Under the pieces are notes generated by a model. The model was not told the origin of the DNA and searched no databases. It worked only from the letters and a program-made list of their open reading frames with translations. Made by a program: the position numbers and the translations under genes. 63,818 nt of DNA from Microbacterium album (GTDB lineage: Bacteria; Actinomycetota; Actinomycetes; Actinomycetales; Microbacteriaceae), in NCBI RefSeq assembly GCF_014643695.1, contig NZ_BMJY01000014.1, forward strand, positions 1-63,818. Direction: 5' to 3'. Within the stretch, counting starts at the first letter, position 1, and the number at the start of each line of letters is the position of its first letter. Below, in pieces: positions 48,371-57,592 of the stretch.

Positions 48371-49924
48371 ATGAGCACCATCGAGACCACCGCCGCGGCT
48401 GCCGACACCGGCGGCGATCTTCCCGTGATCGGCCATTGGATCGACGGGGCGGTGCGTCCGTCGTCGAGTGGGCGCACGGCGCCGGTGTTCAATCCGGCCA
48501 CGGGCGCGGTGTCGGCGCGGGTGGCGCTGGCGGATCAGGCGGAGGTCGATGAGGCGCTCGCGTCGGCGCAGGGCGGTTTCGAGGCGTGGTCGCGGTTCTC
48601 GATCGCGAAGCGTCAGACGGTGCTGTTCGCGTTCCGTGAGCTGTTGAACGCGCGTAAGAAGGAGCTGGCGGAGATCATCACGGCCGAGCACGGCAAGGTG
48701 CTCACCGATGCGATGGGGGAGATCCTGCGCGGGCAGGAGGTCGTGGAGCTGGCGACGGGCTTCCCGCATCTGATCAAGGGCGCCTACAGCGAGAACGCCT
48801 CCACCGGCATCGACGTGTACTCCCTGAAGCAGCCCTTGGGCGTGGTGGGCATCATCAGCCCGTTCAACTTCCCCGCGATGGTGCCGATGTGGTTCTTCCC
48901 CGTGGCGATCGCGGCCGGCAACGCGGTGGTGGTGAAGCCGAGCGAGAAGGACCCTTCGGCGTCGCTGTGGCTGGCGCGGCTGTGGAAGGAAGCGGGGCTT
49001 CCGGATGGCGTGTTCACGGTGCTGCAGGGTGACAAGCTCGCGGTGGACGGGCTGCTGACGAGCCCGGTCGTGCAGTCGATCTCGTTCGTCGGATCGACGC
49101 CGATCGCGCAGTACATCTACGAGACGGCGTCCAAGCACGGCAAGCGGGTGCAGGCCCTGGGCGGGGCGAAGAACCACATGCTGGTGCTCCCCGATGCCGA
49201 CCTCGACCTGGTCGCGGACCAGGCGGTCAACGCCGGATACGGCGCAGCGGGGGAGCGGTGCATGGCGATCTCGGTCGTGCTGGCGGTCGAGCCGGTCGCG
49301 GACGAGCTGATCGCGAAGATCTCCGAGCGGATTGCCAATCTGAAGGTCGGCAATGGCGCCGGGAGCGAGGACGGCGAGCCCGACATGGGGCCGCTGATCA
49401 CCCGCGAGCACCGTGAGAAGGTGGCGGGCTACGTCGACATCGCCGAGCAGGATGGCGCGACGATCGTCGTCGACGGTCGGGACTTCCGTGTGGATGGGCA
49501 TGAGGACGGGTTCTTCTTCGGACCGACGCTGATCGACAACATGCCCACCACGTCGCGCGCGTACCGGGAGGAGATCTTCGGGCCGGTGCTGCAGGTGGTG
49601 CGGGTGGAGACCTTCCAGGAGGGTGTGGATCTGATCAACTCCGGACAGTTCGGCAACGGCACGGCGATCTTCACGAACGATGGGGGAGCTGCCCGCCGGT
49701 TCCAGCATGAGATCCAGGTCGGCATGATCGGCATTAACGTGCCCATCCCCGTCCCGGTGGCGTACCACTCCTTCGGGGGCTGGAAGGCGTCGCTGTTCGG
49801 TGACGCGAAGGCGTACGGCGTGCACGGGTTCGACTTCTTCACCCGGGAGAAGGCCATCACGAGCCGGTGGCTCGATCCGGCCCGGCACGGGGGCATCAAC
49901 CTCGGATTCCCCCAGAACGACTGA
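48371..49924 (+). CDS. mmsA: Methylmalonate-semialdehyde / malonate-semialdehyde dehydrogenase (CoA-acylating)
   Basis: The 517-residue aldehyde dehydrogenase has the MmsA/IolA signatures: GVVGIISPFNFPAMVPMWFF, FVGSTPIAQYIYETASKHGK, catalytic Cys in AGERCMAISV, and GIN-VPIPVPVAYHSFGGWK. It converts malonate semialdehyde from inositol breakdown to acetyl-CoA. AAGGAGA precedes ATG 48371. The gene has a strikingly uniform, very high-GC codon choice. The 29-base gap from the aldolase gene is consistent with one operon. Confidence 0.9.
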   Translation: MSTIETTAAAADTGGDLPVIGHWIDGAVRPSSSGRTAPVFNPATGAVSARVALADQAEVDEALASAQGGFEAWSRFSIAKRQTVLFAFRELLNARKKELAEIITAEHGKVLTDAMGEILRGQEVVELATGFPHLIKGAYSENASTGIDVYSLKQPLGVVGIISPFNFPAMVPMWFFPVAIAAGNAVVVKPSEKDPSASLWLARLWKEAGLPDGVFTVLQGDKLAVDGLLTSPVVQSISFVGSTPIAQYIYETASKHGKRVQALGGAKNHMLVLPDADLDLVADQAVNAGYGAAGERCMAISVVLAVEPVADELIAKISERIANLKVGNGAGSEDGEPDMGPLITREHREKVAGYVDIAEQDGATIVVDGRDFRVDGHEDGFFFGPTLIDNMPTTSRAYREEIFGPVLQVVRVETFQEGVDLINSGQFGNGTAIFTNDGGAARRFQHEIQVGMIGINVPIPVPVAYHSFGGWKASLFGDAKAYGVHGFDFFTREKAITSRWLDPARHGGINLGFPQND

Positions 49925-49996
49925 CGACGCGCACGACCGACGCATCGGGGTGCCCCAATGGGCGCCCCGACGTGGAACGTCCGAAGGAGAACACAC

Positions 49997-50905
49997 ATGA
50001 CGGCTCAGCGCTGGTTCCATCGGCGCGGATCGCTGGCCCGAGACGGCTGGCAGACCGTGGTCGACGACACGATCGCGGGCTGGGAGCACACGGGCCTGCT
50101 CGTCGCCGAACTGGGCGGCGAGCACGAAAGCGAGCGCCTCTTGCCTGGCGGCACCGAGAAGCTCATCGTCCCGCTCGCCGGTTCGTTCGAGGTGCGGGTG
50201 CGCGAGCAAGGCGAAGAGACGTCGCACTCGCTCGCGGGCCGAGAGTCGGTGTTCCACGGCCCGACCGACGTGCTCTATGTCAGCACCGCCGCCGAGGTGG
50301 TGCTCTCTGGAGCGGGACGCGTCGCCGTCGCGACCTCGCCCACCGACCGGGTGCTTCCGACGCGGCGCATCGATGCATCCGAGACGCCCGTCGAGCTGCG
50401 CGGTGCCGGGGGGTCGAGCCGCCAGGTGCACAACTTCGGCACGCCCGAGGCGCTGGATGCCGCGCGATTCATCGTGTGCGAGGTCATCACGCCCGCCGAG
50501 AACTGGTCTTCCTACCCGCCGCACAAGCACGATGAGCACCACCCGGGTCACGAGTCGCGTCTCGAGGAGATCTACTACTTCGAGGCCGCGCCTTCGCGCG
50601 TCGGCGGCGAGAAGGGATCGCCGGACGCCGCCTTCGGCATGTTCAGCACCTACTCGTCGCCCGCTGGCGACATCGAGATCGACGCCCTCGTGCGCACGGG
50701 CGACGTCGCGCTCGTGCCCTACGGCTACCACGGGCCGGCCGTCGCGGCGCCCGGCTACGACCTCTACTACCTGAACGTGATGGCGGGGCCCGATCCCGAG
50801 CGGGTCTGGCTCATCAGCGACGACCCCGCGCACGCGTGGGTCCGCGAGACCTGGGAGGGCCAGCGGTTCGACGACCGGCTGCCCTACGGAAGCACGGAAG
50901 GCTGA
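49997..50905 (+). CDS. iolB: 5-deoxy-glucuronate isomerase
   Basis: The 302-residue bicupin of the IolB family has the metal motif SYPPHKHDEHHPGHESRLEE in the second cupin half, followed by VPYGYHGPAVAAPGYDLYYL. It isomerises 5-deoxy-D-glucuronate to 5-dehydro-2-deoxy-D-gluconate. GAAGGAGA precedes ATG 49997. It lies 5 bases before iolD. Confidence 0.92.
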   Translation: MTAQRWFHRRGSLARDGWQTVVDDTIAGWEHTGLLVAELGGEHESERLLPGGTEKLIVPLAGSFEVRVREQGEETSHSLAGRESVFHGPTDVLYVSTAAEVVLSGAGRVAVATSPTDRVLPTRRIDASETPVELRGAGGSSRQVHNFGTPEALDAARFIVCEVITPAENWSSYPPHKHDEHHPGHESRLEEIYYFEAAPSRVGGEKGSPDAAFGMFSTYSSPAGDIEIDALVRTGDVALVPYGYHGPAVAAPGYDLYYLNVMAGPDPERVWLISDDPAHAWVRETWEGQRFDDRLPYGSTEG

Positions 50906-50909
50906 TCCG

Positions 50910-52856
50910 ATGGCGGAGACCAAGCGGATGACCGTCAGCCAGGCGCTCGTCGAGTTCCTGGGGCACCAGTGGACGGTCGACGGCGACATCCGGGAGCGCA
51001 CCATCCCGGGGATGTTCGGCATCTTCGGTCATGGCAACGTGGCCGGCATCGGCCAGGCGCTGAAGCAGTTCAACGTCGAGCAGCCCGAGCTGATGCCGTA
51101 CTACCAGGCCCGCAACGAGCAGGCCATGGTGCACCAGGCGGTGGGCTACGCGCGCATGCACCGCCGCCGCGCGACGTTCGCATCGACCGCGTCGGTCGGC
51201 CCCGGCGCCACGAACATGCTCACGGGCGCGGCGCTCGCGACCACGAATCGCCTGCCCGCCCTGCTGCTGCCCTCCGACACGTTCGCCACGCGTGTCGCGG
51301 ACCCCGTCCTGCAGCAGCTCGAGCAGCCGCACGACATCGGCCTCACCGTCAACGACGCGTTCCGGCCGCTGTCGAAGTTCTTCGACCGGGTGCAGCGGCC
51401 CGAGCAGCTGTACTCGATCGCGCTCGCGGCCATGCGCGTGCTCACGGATCCGGCCGAGACCGGCGCGGTGACGATCGCGCTTCCCGAGGACGTCCAGGCG
51501 GAGGCGATCGACGTGCCTCTGGAGTTCCTCCGGGATCGCGAGTGGCGCATCCGCCGGCCCCGCCCCGAGCGCGACGCGTTCGCCGCCGCGGTCGCCGCGA
51601 TCCGCGCCGCGAGCAAGCCCTTCATCGTCGCCGGCGGCGGAGTGCTCTACTCCTCGGCCGAGGAGCAGCTGCGCGCACTCGTCGAGGCGACGGGCGTGCC
51701 GGTCGGCACCTCCCAGGCCGGCGGCGGCGTGCTCACGTGGGACCACCCGCAGAATCTCGGGGGCGTTGGCGCCACGGGTACCATGGCGGCGAACCGCCTG
51801 GCGGCGGAGGCCGACGTGGTGATCGGCATCGGCACGCGCTACAGCGACTTCACCACGGCCTCGCGCACGGCGTTCCAGAACCCCGCCGTGACGTTCGTGA
51901 ACATCAACGTCGCCCCCTTCGACGCCTACAAACACGGCACCCAGGTGCCGGTCATCGCCGATGCGCGCGAGGCGCTCGTCGAGTTGGCGGATGCGCTCGC
52001 GGGGTGGCGCGTGGACGCGGAGTACGCCGAGCGCGTGGCACGCGAGAAGGCGCAGTGGGACGACACCGTCGACGAGGCTTTCGCGCCCTCGGGCCTGGCC
52101 CTTCCCGGGCAGCCCGAGATCATCGGCGCCGTGCAGCAGGCGAGTGCTCCGGAGGACGTGATCGTGCAGGCCGCCGGATCCCTGCCGGGAGATCTCCACA
52201 AGCTGTGGCGCGTGCGCGACCCGCTCGGCTACCACGTCGAGTACGCGTACTCCTGCATGGGCTATGAGATCGCGGGCGGTCTGGGCGTCAAGCGCGGCGC
52301 GCTGGCCGACGGGTCCGATCGCGACGTGATCGTCATGGTGGGCGACGGTTCGTACCTCATGCTCAACACCGAGCTCGTCACGGCCGTCGCGGAGGGCATC
52401 AAGCTGATCGTCGTCCTGATCCAGAACCACGGCTACGCGTCGATCGGGCATCTGTCGGAGACGGTCGGATCAGAGCGGTTCGGCACCAAGTACCGCGCCT
52501 ACGACCCCTTCGCACGCAACTTCCAGGGCGAGGACGTGCTGCCGGTCGACCTCGCGATGAACGCGCGCAGCTACGGCCTCGACGTCATCGAGATCGAGCC
52601 GACCGAGAACGCGGTGGACGACCTCCGCGCGGCCCTCGCGCGTGCGAAGGCCTCGGACCGCTCCACCTTCATCCACATCAACAGCGACCCGCACATCTAC
52701 GCGCCCGGCGGCGCCGGATGGTGGGACGTCCCGGTCGCGGAGGTCTCGACCCTCGCGTCCACGCAAGCCGCTCGTGCCGAGTACCTCGAGCAGCAGAAGG
52801 CGCAGCGACCGCTGCTCGGGGCGGCTCGCCGGGGTAGTCATGGAGGTCCCGTATGA
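50910..52856 (+). CDS. iolD: 3D-(3,5/4)-trihydroxycyclohexane-1,2-dione hydrolase
   Basis: The 648-residue ThDP enzyme has the IolD N-terminus (MTVSQALVEFLGHQWTVDGD), catalytic Glu in ARNEQAMVHQAVGYARM, and the ThDP motif GDGSYLMLNTEL...QNHGYASIG. It opens the inositol-derived diketone ring to 5-deoxyglucuronate. Its stop overlaps the iolE ATG (ATGA). Confidence 0.93.
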   Translation: MAETKRMTVSQALVEFLGHQWTVDGDIRERTIPGMFGIFGHGNVAGIGQALKQFNVEQPELMPYYQARNEQAMVHQAVGYARMHRRRATFASTASVGPGATNMLTGAALATTNRLPALLLPSDTFATRVADPVLQQLEQPHDIGLTVNDAFRPLSKFFDRVQRPEQLYSIALAAMRVLTDPAETGAVTIALPEDVQAEAIDVPLEFLRDREWRIRRPRPERDAFAAAVAAIRAASKPFIVAGGGVLYSSAEEQLRALVEATGVPVGTSQAGGGVLTWDHPQNLGGVGATGTMAANRLAAEADVVIGIGTRYSDFTTASRTAFQNPAVTFVNINVAPFDAYKHGTQVPVIADAREALVELADALAGWRVDAEYAERVAREKAQWDDTVDEAFAPSGLALPGQPEIIGAVQQASAPEDVIVQAAGSLPGDLHKLWRVRDPLGYHVEYAYSCMGYEIAGGLGVKRGALADGSDRDVIVMVGDGSYLMLNTELVTAVAEGIKLIVVLIQNHGYASIGHLSETVGSERFGTKYRAYDPFARNFQGEDVLPVDLAMNARSYGLDVIEIEPTENAVDDLRAALARAKASDRSTFIHINSDPHIYAPGGAGWWDVPVAEVSTLASTQAARAEYLEQQKAQRPLLGAARRGSHGGPV

Positions 52857-53770
52857 ACGCGACCGTTGCCGGTGCGCCGGTGAGTTTCGGCGTCTTCGAG
52901 CTCACTCCCGAAGGGTCAGAGATCGTCTCGCCCGACGAACTGCTCGAGTCGCTGGCCGCGGCCGGGTACCGGGGCGTCGACCTCGGCCCCGAGGGATACC
53001 TCGGGCGTGGACCCGAGCTGCGGGCGCGGCTTGATCGGTTCGGTCTCGACCTCGCCGGCGGCTGGGTGCAGTTGCCGCTCACAGACGACGACGCGTTCGA
53101 AGCTTCCCTGCCGACGCTGCGCTCGGTGCTCCGTAGGTTCTCCGAGGGAGCCGAAAGAGGGCCGGCGCGACTGCCGCTACCCACGCTTGCCGACGATGGC
53201 TCGGCAACCCGGAAGGCTCACCCGGGGCGCGGTGAAGAGGTCGACCCGCTCGCTGCTACCGCATGGCATCGGCTTCTCGCGAATCTCGAGACCGCGGCTC
53301 GCATCGTCCGGGAGGCGGGGTTCGAGCCGACGTTTCATCATCACGCGGGCACCTTCGTGGAGTCTCCCGCCGAGATCGATCATTTCCTCGCGCACTCTGA
53401 CGTCGGGCTGACGCTCGATACAGGGCATCTCTTCATCGCCGGGGGCGATCCAGCCGAGGCGATCCGGCGCTGGGGCGACCGCATAAACCACCTGCACCTC
53501 AAGGACGTCGATGTTGGCCGACTTCGTGGGGTTCTGTCGGCGGGCGGCGGCATGCGCGAGGTGTGGTCAGGCGGGGCCTTCGTCGCGTTCGGACGCGGCG
53601 ATGTCGATCTGGAAGGCGTCATGGAAGCGATGCAGCGCCGCGCATATGACGGGTGGGTCGTCGTCGAACAGGACGTTCTGAACGGCCCGAGCGCGCCCAT
53701 CGCGGAGTTCCTGGCTTCGCGGTCCGTGGATCAGCGAATCAACCGCGGGGCCCTCAGCCGTTGGGTGTGA
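52853..53770 (+). CDS. iolE: Inosose dehydratase-like TIM-barrel protein
   Basis: The 305-residue xylose-isomerase-like barrel has metal-site segments FHHHAGTFVE, GLTLDTGHLFIAGGDP, NHLHLKDV and a C-terminal WVVVEQDV. It fits myo-inosose-2 dehydratase (IolE), which forms the diketone substrate of IolD, with translational coupling by ATGA. By eye, GC content and codon choice drop from within this gene onward, which may mark a recombination boundary. Confidence 0.82.
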   Translation: MNATVAGAPVSFGVFELTPEGSEIVSPDELLESLAAAGYRGVDLGPEGYLGRGPELRARLDRFGLDLAGGWVQLPLTDDDAFEASLPTLRSVLRRFSEGAERGPARLPLPTLADDGSATRKAHPGRGEEVDPLAATAWHRLLANLETAARIVREAGFEPTFHHHAGTFVESPAEIDHFLAHSDVGLTLDTGHLFIAGGDPAEAIRRWGDRINHLHLKDVDVGRLRGVLSAGGGMREVWSGGAFVAFGRGDVDLEGVMEAMQRRAYDGWVVVEQDVLNGPSAPIAEFLASRSVDQRINRGALSRWV

Positions 53771-53822
53771 CGCAGCCCCGGCCGCTTACCGACGATCACT
53801 CTCCAGATAGACGAGGTACCGC

Positions 53823-54833
53823 ATGACCCAGACTCCTGTCCGCATTGGCCTGATCGGCGCGGGACGCATTGGCCAGGTGCACGCTGCGAACATCGCCGCG
53901 GATGCCGACACGTCTCTCGCATGGATCGCCGACCCGTTCGTCGCAGGCGCCGAGGAGATCTCGTCGCGGTATGGCGGCCGTGTCACCGATGACCCCGAGG
54001 AGCTTCTGTCATCGGGTGAGATCGATGCCGTGCTCATCGCGTCGCCGACCGCCACCCACGTCCACCTCATCGCCCGCTCCGTGGATCTCGGTCTTCCCGT
54101 GCTGTGCGAGAAGCCGATCGACTTGGAGATCTCGCGCGTGGACGCGCTACGCGAGAAGGTCGCCGCCAGGAACGTACCTGTCGCGCTGGGATTCAACCGA
54201 CGCTTCGATCCGGCCTTCGCCGGTGTCCGCGCGCGCGTCGCGGCCGGTCAGATCGGTGCTCTCGAACAGCTCACCATCATCAGTCGAGATCCCGCTCCAC
54301 CGCCGCCCTCCTACATCGCCGCGTCGGGAGGGATCTTCCGAGACATGACCATTCACGATCTCGACATGGCGCGGTTCTTCGTCCCGGAGATCGTCGAGGT
54401 GCATGCCACCGCCACGACCACCTTCGACGAAGGTGCGCGCGGGCACGACGATTTCGACACCGCCGTCACGACGCTTCGAGCCGAGTCGGGGGCGATTGTG
54501 ACGATCCTCAACTCTCGCCACAGTGCAGTCGGCTATGACCAGCGGGTCGAGGCGTTCGGGGCGCGGGGGTACCTGTCGGTCGCGAACGCCCCCACCAGTC
54601 TCGTGAGCCTGTCCACGTCAGAGGCGGTGGAGGCCAAGCCTCCATACGAGAACTTCTTCCTCGAACGCTATGCCTTTGCCTATGCGGAAGAGCTACGCGA
54701 GTTCGTCAAGCTAGTCCGTGGGCAGCCCTCGCTGAGCCCCACATTCGAGGATGGGCGAGCTGCTCTCCTGCTCGCCGATGCCGCGCAACGGTCGGCCGTC
54801 GAACGCATCGTCGTGCCTGTGCGTCTGACGTGA
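53823..54833 (+). CDS. iolG: Inositol 2-dehydrogenase (Gfo/Idh/MocA family)
   Basis: The 336-residue protein has the Rossmann loop GLIGAGRIGQVHAANIA, the CEKP motif with the catalytic Lys, and the IolG segment FRDMTIHDLDMARFFVPE (Asp/His). It oxidises myo-inositol to 2-keto-myo-inositol with NAD, the first step of the pathway encoded upstream. It is the last gene of the iol operon, 52 bases after iolE and followed by a hairpin. Confidence 0.88.
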   Translation: MTQTPVRIGLIGAGRIGQVHAANIAADADTSLAWIADPFVAGAEEISSRYGGRVTDDPEELLSSGEIDAVLIASPTATHVHLIARSVDLGLPVLCEKPIDLEISRVDALREKVAARNVPVALGFNRRFDPAFAGVRARVAAGQIGALEQLTIISRDPAPPPPSYIAASGGIFRDMTIHDLDMARFFVPEIVEVHATATTTFDEGARGHDDFDTAVTTLRAESGAIVTILNSRHSAVGYDQRVEAFGARGYLSVANAPTSLVSLSTSEAVEAKPPYENFFLERYAFAYAEELREFVKLVRGQPSLSPTFEDGRAALLLADAAQRSAVERIVVPVRLT

Positions 54834-54865
54834 CTGGCCTCCGCCCTCGGTCGGTGAACACCTCA

Positions 54866-54894
54866 TCTCGCCGGCCGCGTGAGGGCCGGCGAGA
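54866..54894. terminator. Terminator after iolG
   Basis: TCTCGCCGGCC (54866-54876) pairs perfectly with GGCCGGCGAGA (54884-54894) around a 7-base loop, 32 bases after the iolG stop. It separates the iol operon from the hydrolase gene. Confidence 0.75.
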
Positions 54895-54954
54895 CATCGG
54901 CGTATCGAGCGGGGTTTCTGGACACCCACGCCATCGATCAGGAAAGGACTGCCC

Positions 54955-55860
54955 ATGCCATATGCAGACAACGACGGGACGAGCATCTACTACGAGGTGA
55001 TCGGCGAGGATTCGGCGGAGCCGGTCATTCTCATCGAGGGCTTCACCGCTCAACTCATCGGCTGGCGGCCTACTCTCGTCGCCAAGTTCGTCGGTCAGGG
55101 ACTGCGCGTCGTGCTCATGGACAACCGCGATGTGGGTCTCTCCGACAAGCTTGGCGGACCGCACGATGTCGAGCGCGCGTACACCATCGCCGACATGGCG
55201 CGCGATGTGGTCGCGGTCGCCGATGACCTGGGACTCGAGCGCTTCCACGTCGCAGGGCAGTCCATGGGGGGCATGATTGCGCAGGCCGTGCTCGCCGAGG
55301 TTCCCCATCGGGTGTGCTCTGCCACGCTGTTCTACACGACGCCGGCCAGCGGAAACGCTCGGTACATGCGCGACCCGGACGGCGCACAAGTCGGCATCGG
55401 TCGCCACCCTGACCGGGCATCTGCGATCGAGGCGTTTGTGGCCCGGGAGCGCGTCGCCGGATCGCCCGCGTATCCTTTTGACGAGGCGTGGGTTCGCGAA
55501 CTCGCCACGAAGAGCTACGACAGGTGCTACGAGCCCTCGGGGTTCATCCGTCAGTGGAAGGCAATCGAGGATTTCTCCGCAGGGGTCGCAGATCGCCTGC
55601 GCCACCTTGAGACTCCCGTGACCATTTTCCATGGCCTGGACGATGCGCACATTCTGCCGGCTGCGGCGATCGACCTGCACCTGATTCTGCGAAACTCCGA
55701 GCTGCACCTGTTCCCGGGCATGGGGCACGAACTGGTTGAGCCTCTGTGGGACGAGTTTGCCGCGGGTCTCGCGCGTGCGGTGAGACGCGGTGCGGCGACG
55801 ACGCCGCGCCGGAACCAAGGGTCGAGCGCCAAATGTGTTGACATTACGACGATAGATTGA
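54955..55860 (+). CDS. Alpha/beta-hydrolase
   Basis: The 301-residue protein has the nucleophile elbow VAGQSMGGM (S103), the family segment VVLMDNRDVGLSDK, an acid in FHGLDDAHI and a His in PGMGHELVEP, so the triad is complete. It resembles small esterases and aclacinomycin methylesterase-like hydrolases. AAAGGA precedes ATG 54955. It sits between the inositol operon and a dipeptide-type ABC transporter, suggesting hydrolysis of an imported conjugate. The substrate is unknown. Confidence 0.8.
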   Translation: MPYADNDGTSIYYEVIGEDSAEPVILIEGFTAQLIGWRPTLVAKFVGQGLRVVLMDNRDVGLSDKLGGPHDVERAYTIADMARDVVAVADDLGLERFHVAGQSMGGMIAQAVLAEVPHRVCSATLFYTTPASGNARYMRDPDGAQVGIGRHPDRASAIEAFVARERVAGSPAYPFDEAWVRELATKSYDRCYEPSGFIRQWKAIEDFSAGVADRLRHLETPVTIFHGLDDAHILPAAAIDLHLILRNSELHLFPGMGHELVEPLWDEFAAGLARAVRRGAATTPRRNQGSSAKCVDITTID

Positions 55861-55864
55861 CATT
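55838..55864. promoter_or_regulatory. TTGACATT direct repeat in the ABC transporter promoter
   Basis: TTGACATT occurs at 55838-55845 and 55857-55864, spanning the end of the hydrolase gene and the start of the 69-base gap before the receptor gene. Either copy could supply a -35 hexamer (TTGACA); alternatively they are paired regulator half-sites. The region is notably AT-rich for this window. Confidence 0.4.
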
Positions 55865-55929
55865 TTCTACGGTTCACGGTTGGATCGGAGTCCCGGGGTA
55901 CCTACTGATCCCCTCGTCAAGGAAGACAG

Positions 55930-57528
55930 GTGTTGCTGATGACACAGAACAGTTCACGGCGTTGGCGCGCGGCTGCCTCAGCGGTGGGGGCACTCGTAGT
56001 GGCAAGCCTTCTCGCCGCATGCACGGGCGGGGATGGAGCAGGTTCTCCCGCGACGCAGCAGAACCCGGACGTTCTCAACATCGCGATCGGTACGACTCCC
56101 GACACCCTTGACCCGGCGCTCAACGGCAATGGCGACCCACTGCAGATCGTCACATCGCTGGCCTACGAACCTCTCATCAACCTCCTGCCCGACGGCTCGT
56201 ATGGCCCCGGGCTCGCCACAGACTGGGGCTATGTCGGAGAGGGAAACACCGTCTTCGAGATGCAGCTGCGTGAGGGGGTCAAGTTCAGCGACGGCTCCGA
56301 TCTGACTGCAGAGGGGGTAAAAGCGAGCCTGGAGTACTTCGGGTCTGCAGGCGGCCCCTTCGCGTCGCGCGTCGAGAACATGGCGTCTATCGAGGCGACG
56401 GGACCGCTGAGCGTCCGCATCACGTTGAACGACCCGACCCCGACTATGGAGTACATGCTCTCCCAGCGCTCGATGACCGGGTCGATCGTCAGCCCGGAGG
56501 GCTTGCAGGACGTCGCTGCGCTGGGAACCTCCACGGCTGGAGCGGGCCAGTACGTTCTCGACAGGGCCGAGACCGTCACAGGGCAGGTGTACACGTTCGT
56601 GCCCAACGAGCACTACTTCGCCCCCGAGGTCGTCCAGTTTGACAAGGTCGTCGTCAAGGTCATCGCCGACCCCAACGCCCAGCTGCAGGCACTGCAGTCC
56701 GGTGAGGTCGACTACATGCTCGGCACACCGAACGTCGCCGAGGCCGCGGAGAGATCCGGTTTCAACGTCTCGGCATCGCCGAGCTCCGTGAACATGGCGA
56801 TGGTGCTCGATCGCGAGGGCAAGGTCGTTCCCGCACTGGGCGACGAGCGTGTCCGCCAGGCGATGAACTACGCCGTCGATCGCGAGGCCGTCACGGAGGC
56901 ACTGTACGGCGAGCACGGCCGGGCATCGGATGTCGCCTCGCTTCCCGGTTTCGATTCCTACGCCGAGTCCCTCGAAGGCGCGTACCCCTACGATCCGGAG
57001 AAGGCCAGCGAGCTCCTGGCGGAGGCCGGCTTCGCTGACGGCTTCTCTTTCGATCTGATCGCGTTCAACCTGCAGCTCGGCGTTACCGACGCGGCCCAAG
57101 CGCTCGCCAGCGAGTGGGCGAAGGTGGGCATCAGAGCGAATATCGTCACGCCCGTGGACTTCGCGGACTTCCGTACGAGGATGGAGGCCCCCGATGCGCA
57201 GGCCGTTCTGATGTTCTATGGCCTCAACCCGATGCAGATCAACGGTGAGGACTGGTTCCTCGGCTGGGGGAACCCGCACAGGGTCTTCGACCCGACGATC
57301 GACGAGCTGTTCGTCAAGGGCGCGGGCGAGCCTGACCCTGCCGTTCGCCAGGCGGACTACGTGGCGCTGCAGGAGAGGCTCTCTGAGCTGGCCTGGTTCA
57401 CCCCCTTCGCGCACATGGACAAGATCGTCATCTCCCGTCCGGGCTTGGAGGGCGCCGAGGTCGCCGGTACCTACCTCGACCCGAACCCCGCCTTGTTCAC
57501 CGTGTCCACGGAGTCGGCGGAAGAGTAG
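55930..57528 (+). CDS. ABC transporter substrate-binding lipoprotein, family 5 (peptide/nickel type)
   Basis: The 532-residue protein has a lipoprotein signal (ASAVGALVVASLLAAC) and the extracellular solute-binding family 5 fold (TPDTLDPALNGNGDPLQIVT; LREGVKFSDGSDLTAEGVKA; ALGDERVRQAMNYAVDREAV). GTG 55930 has AAGGA 7 bases upstream; ATG 55939 is an alternative. Family 5 receptors bind peptides, but also opines, glycosides and other hydrophilic conjugates. The flanking esterases suggest a non-peptide ligand. Confidence 0.87.
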   Translation: MLLMTQNSSRRWRAAASAVGALVVASLLAACTGGDGAGSPATQQNPDVLNIAIGTTPDTLDPALNGNGDPLQIVTSLAYEPLINLLPDGSYGPGLATDWGYVGEGNTVFEMQLREGVKFSDGSDLTAEGVKASLEYFGSAGGPFASRVENMASIEATGPLSVRITLNDPTPTMEYMLSQRSMTGSIVSPEGLQDVAALGTSTAGAGQYVLDRAETVTGQVYTFVPNEHYFAPEVVQFDKVVVKVIADPNAQLQALQSGEVDYMLGTPNVAEAAERSGFNVSASPSSVNMAMVLDREGKVVPALGDERVRQAMNYAVDREAVTEALYGEHGRASDVASLPGFDSYAESLEGAYPYDPEKASELLAEAGFADGFSFDLIAFNLQLGVTDAAQALASEWAKVGIRANIVTPVDFADFRTRMEAPDAQAVLMFYGLNPMQINGEDWFLGWGNPHRVFDPTIDELFVKGAGEPDPAVRQADYVALQERLSELAWFTPFAHMDKIVISRPGLEGAEVAGTYLDPNPALFTVSTESAEE

Positions 57529-57536
57529 ATCAGGGA

Positions 57537-57573
57537 AGTGGTCTGCCGGTCGCATCCCGGCCGGCAGACCACT
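57537..57573. other. Intercistronic hairpin between receptor and permease genes
   Basis: A 16-bp stem (57537-57552 with 57558-57573, one G-U pair in RNA) carries a 5-base loop just after the receptor stop. Hairpins here often stabilise receptor mRNA or partly terminate, giving more receptor than permease. Confidence 0.65.
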
Positions 57574-57592
57574 CCTGCAACGGAGTTCTCAC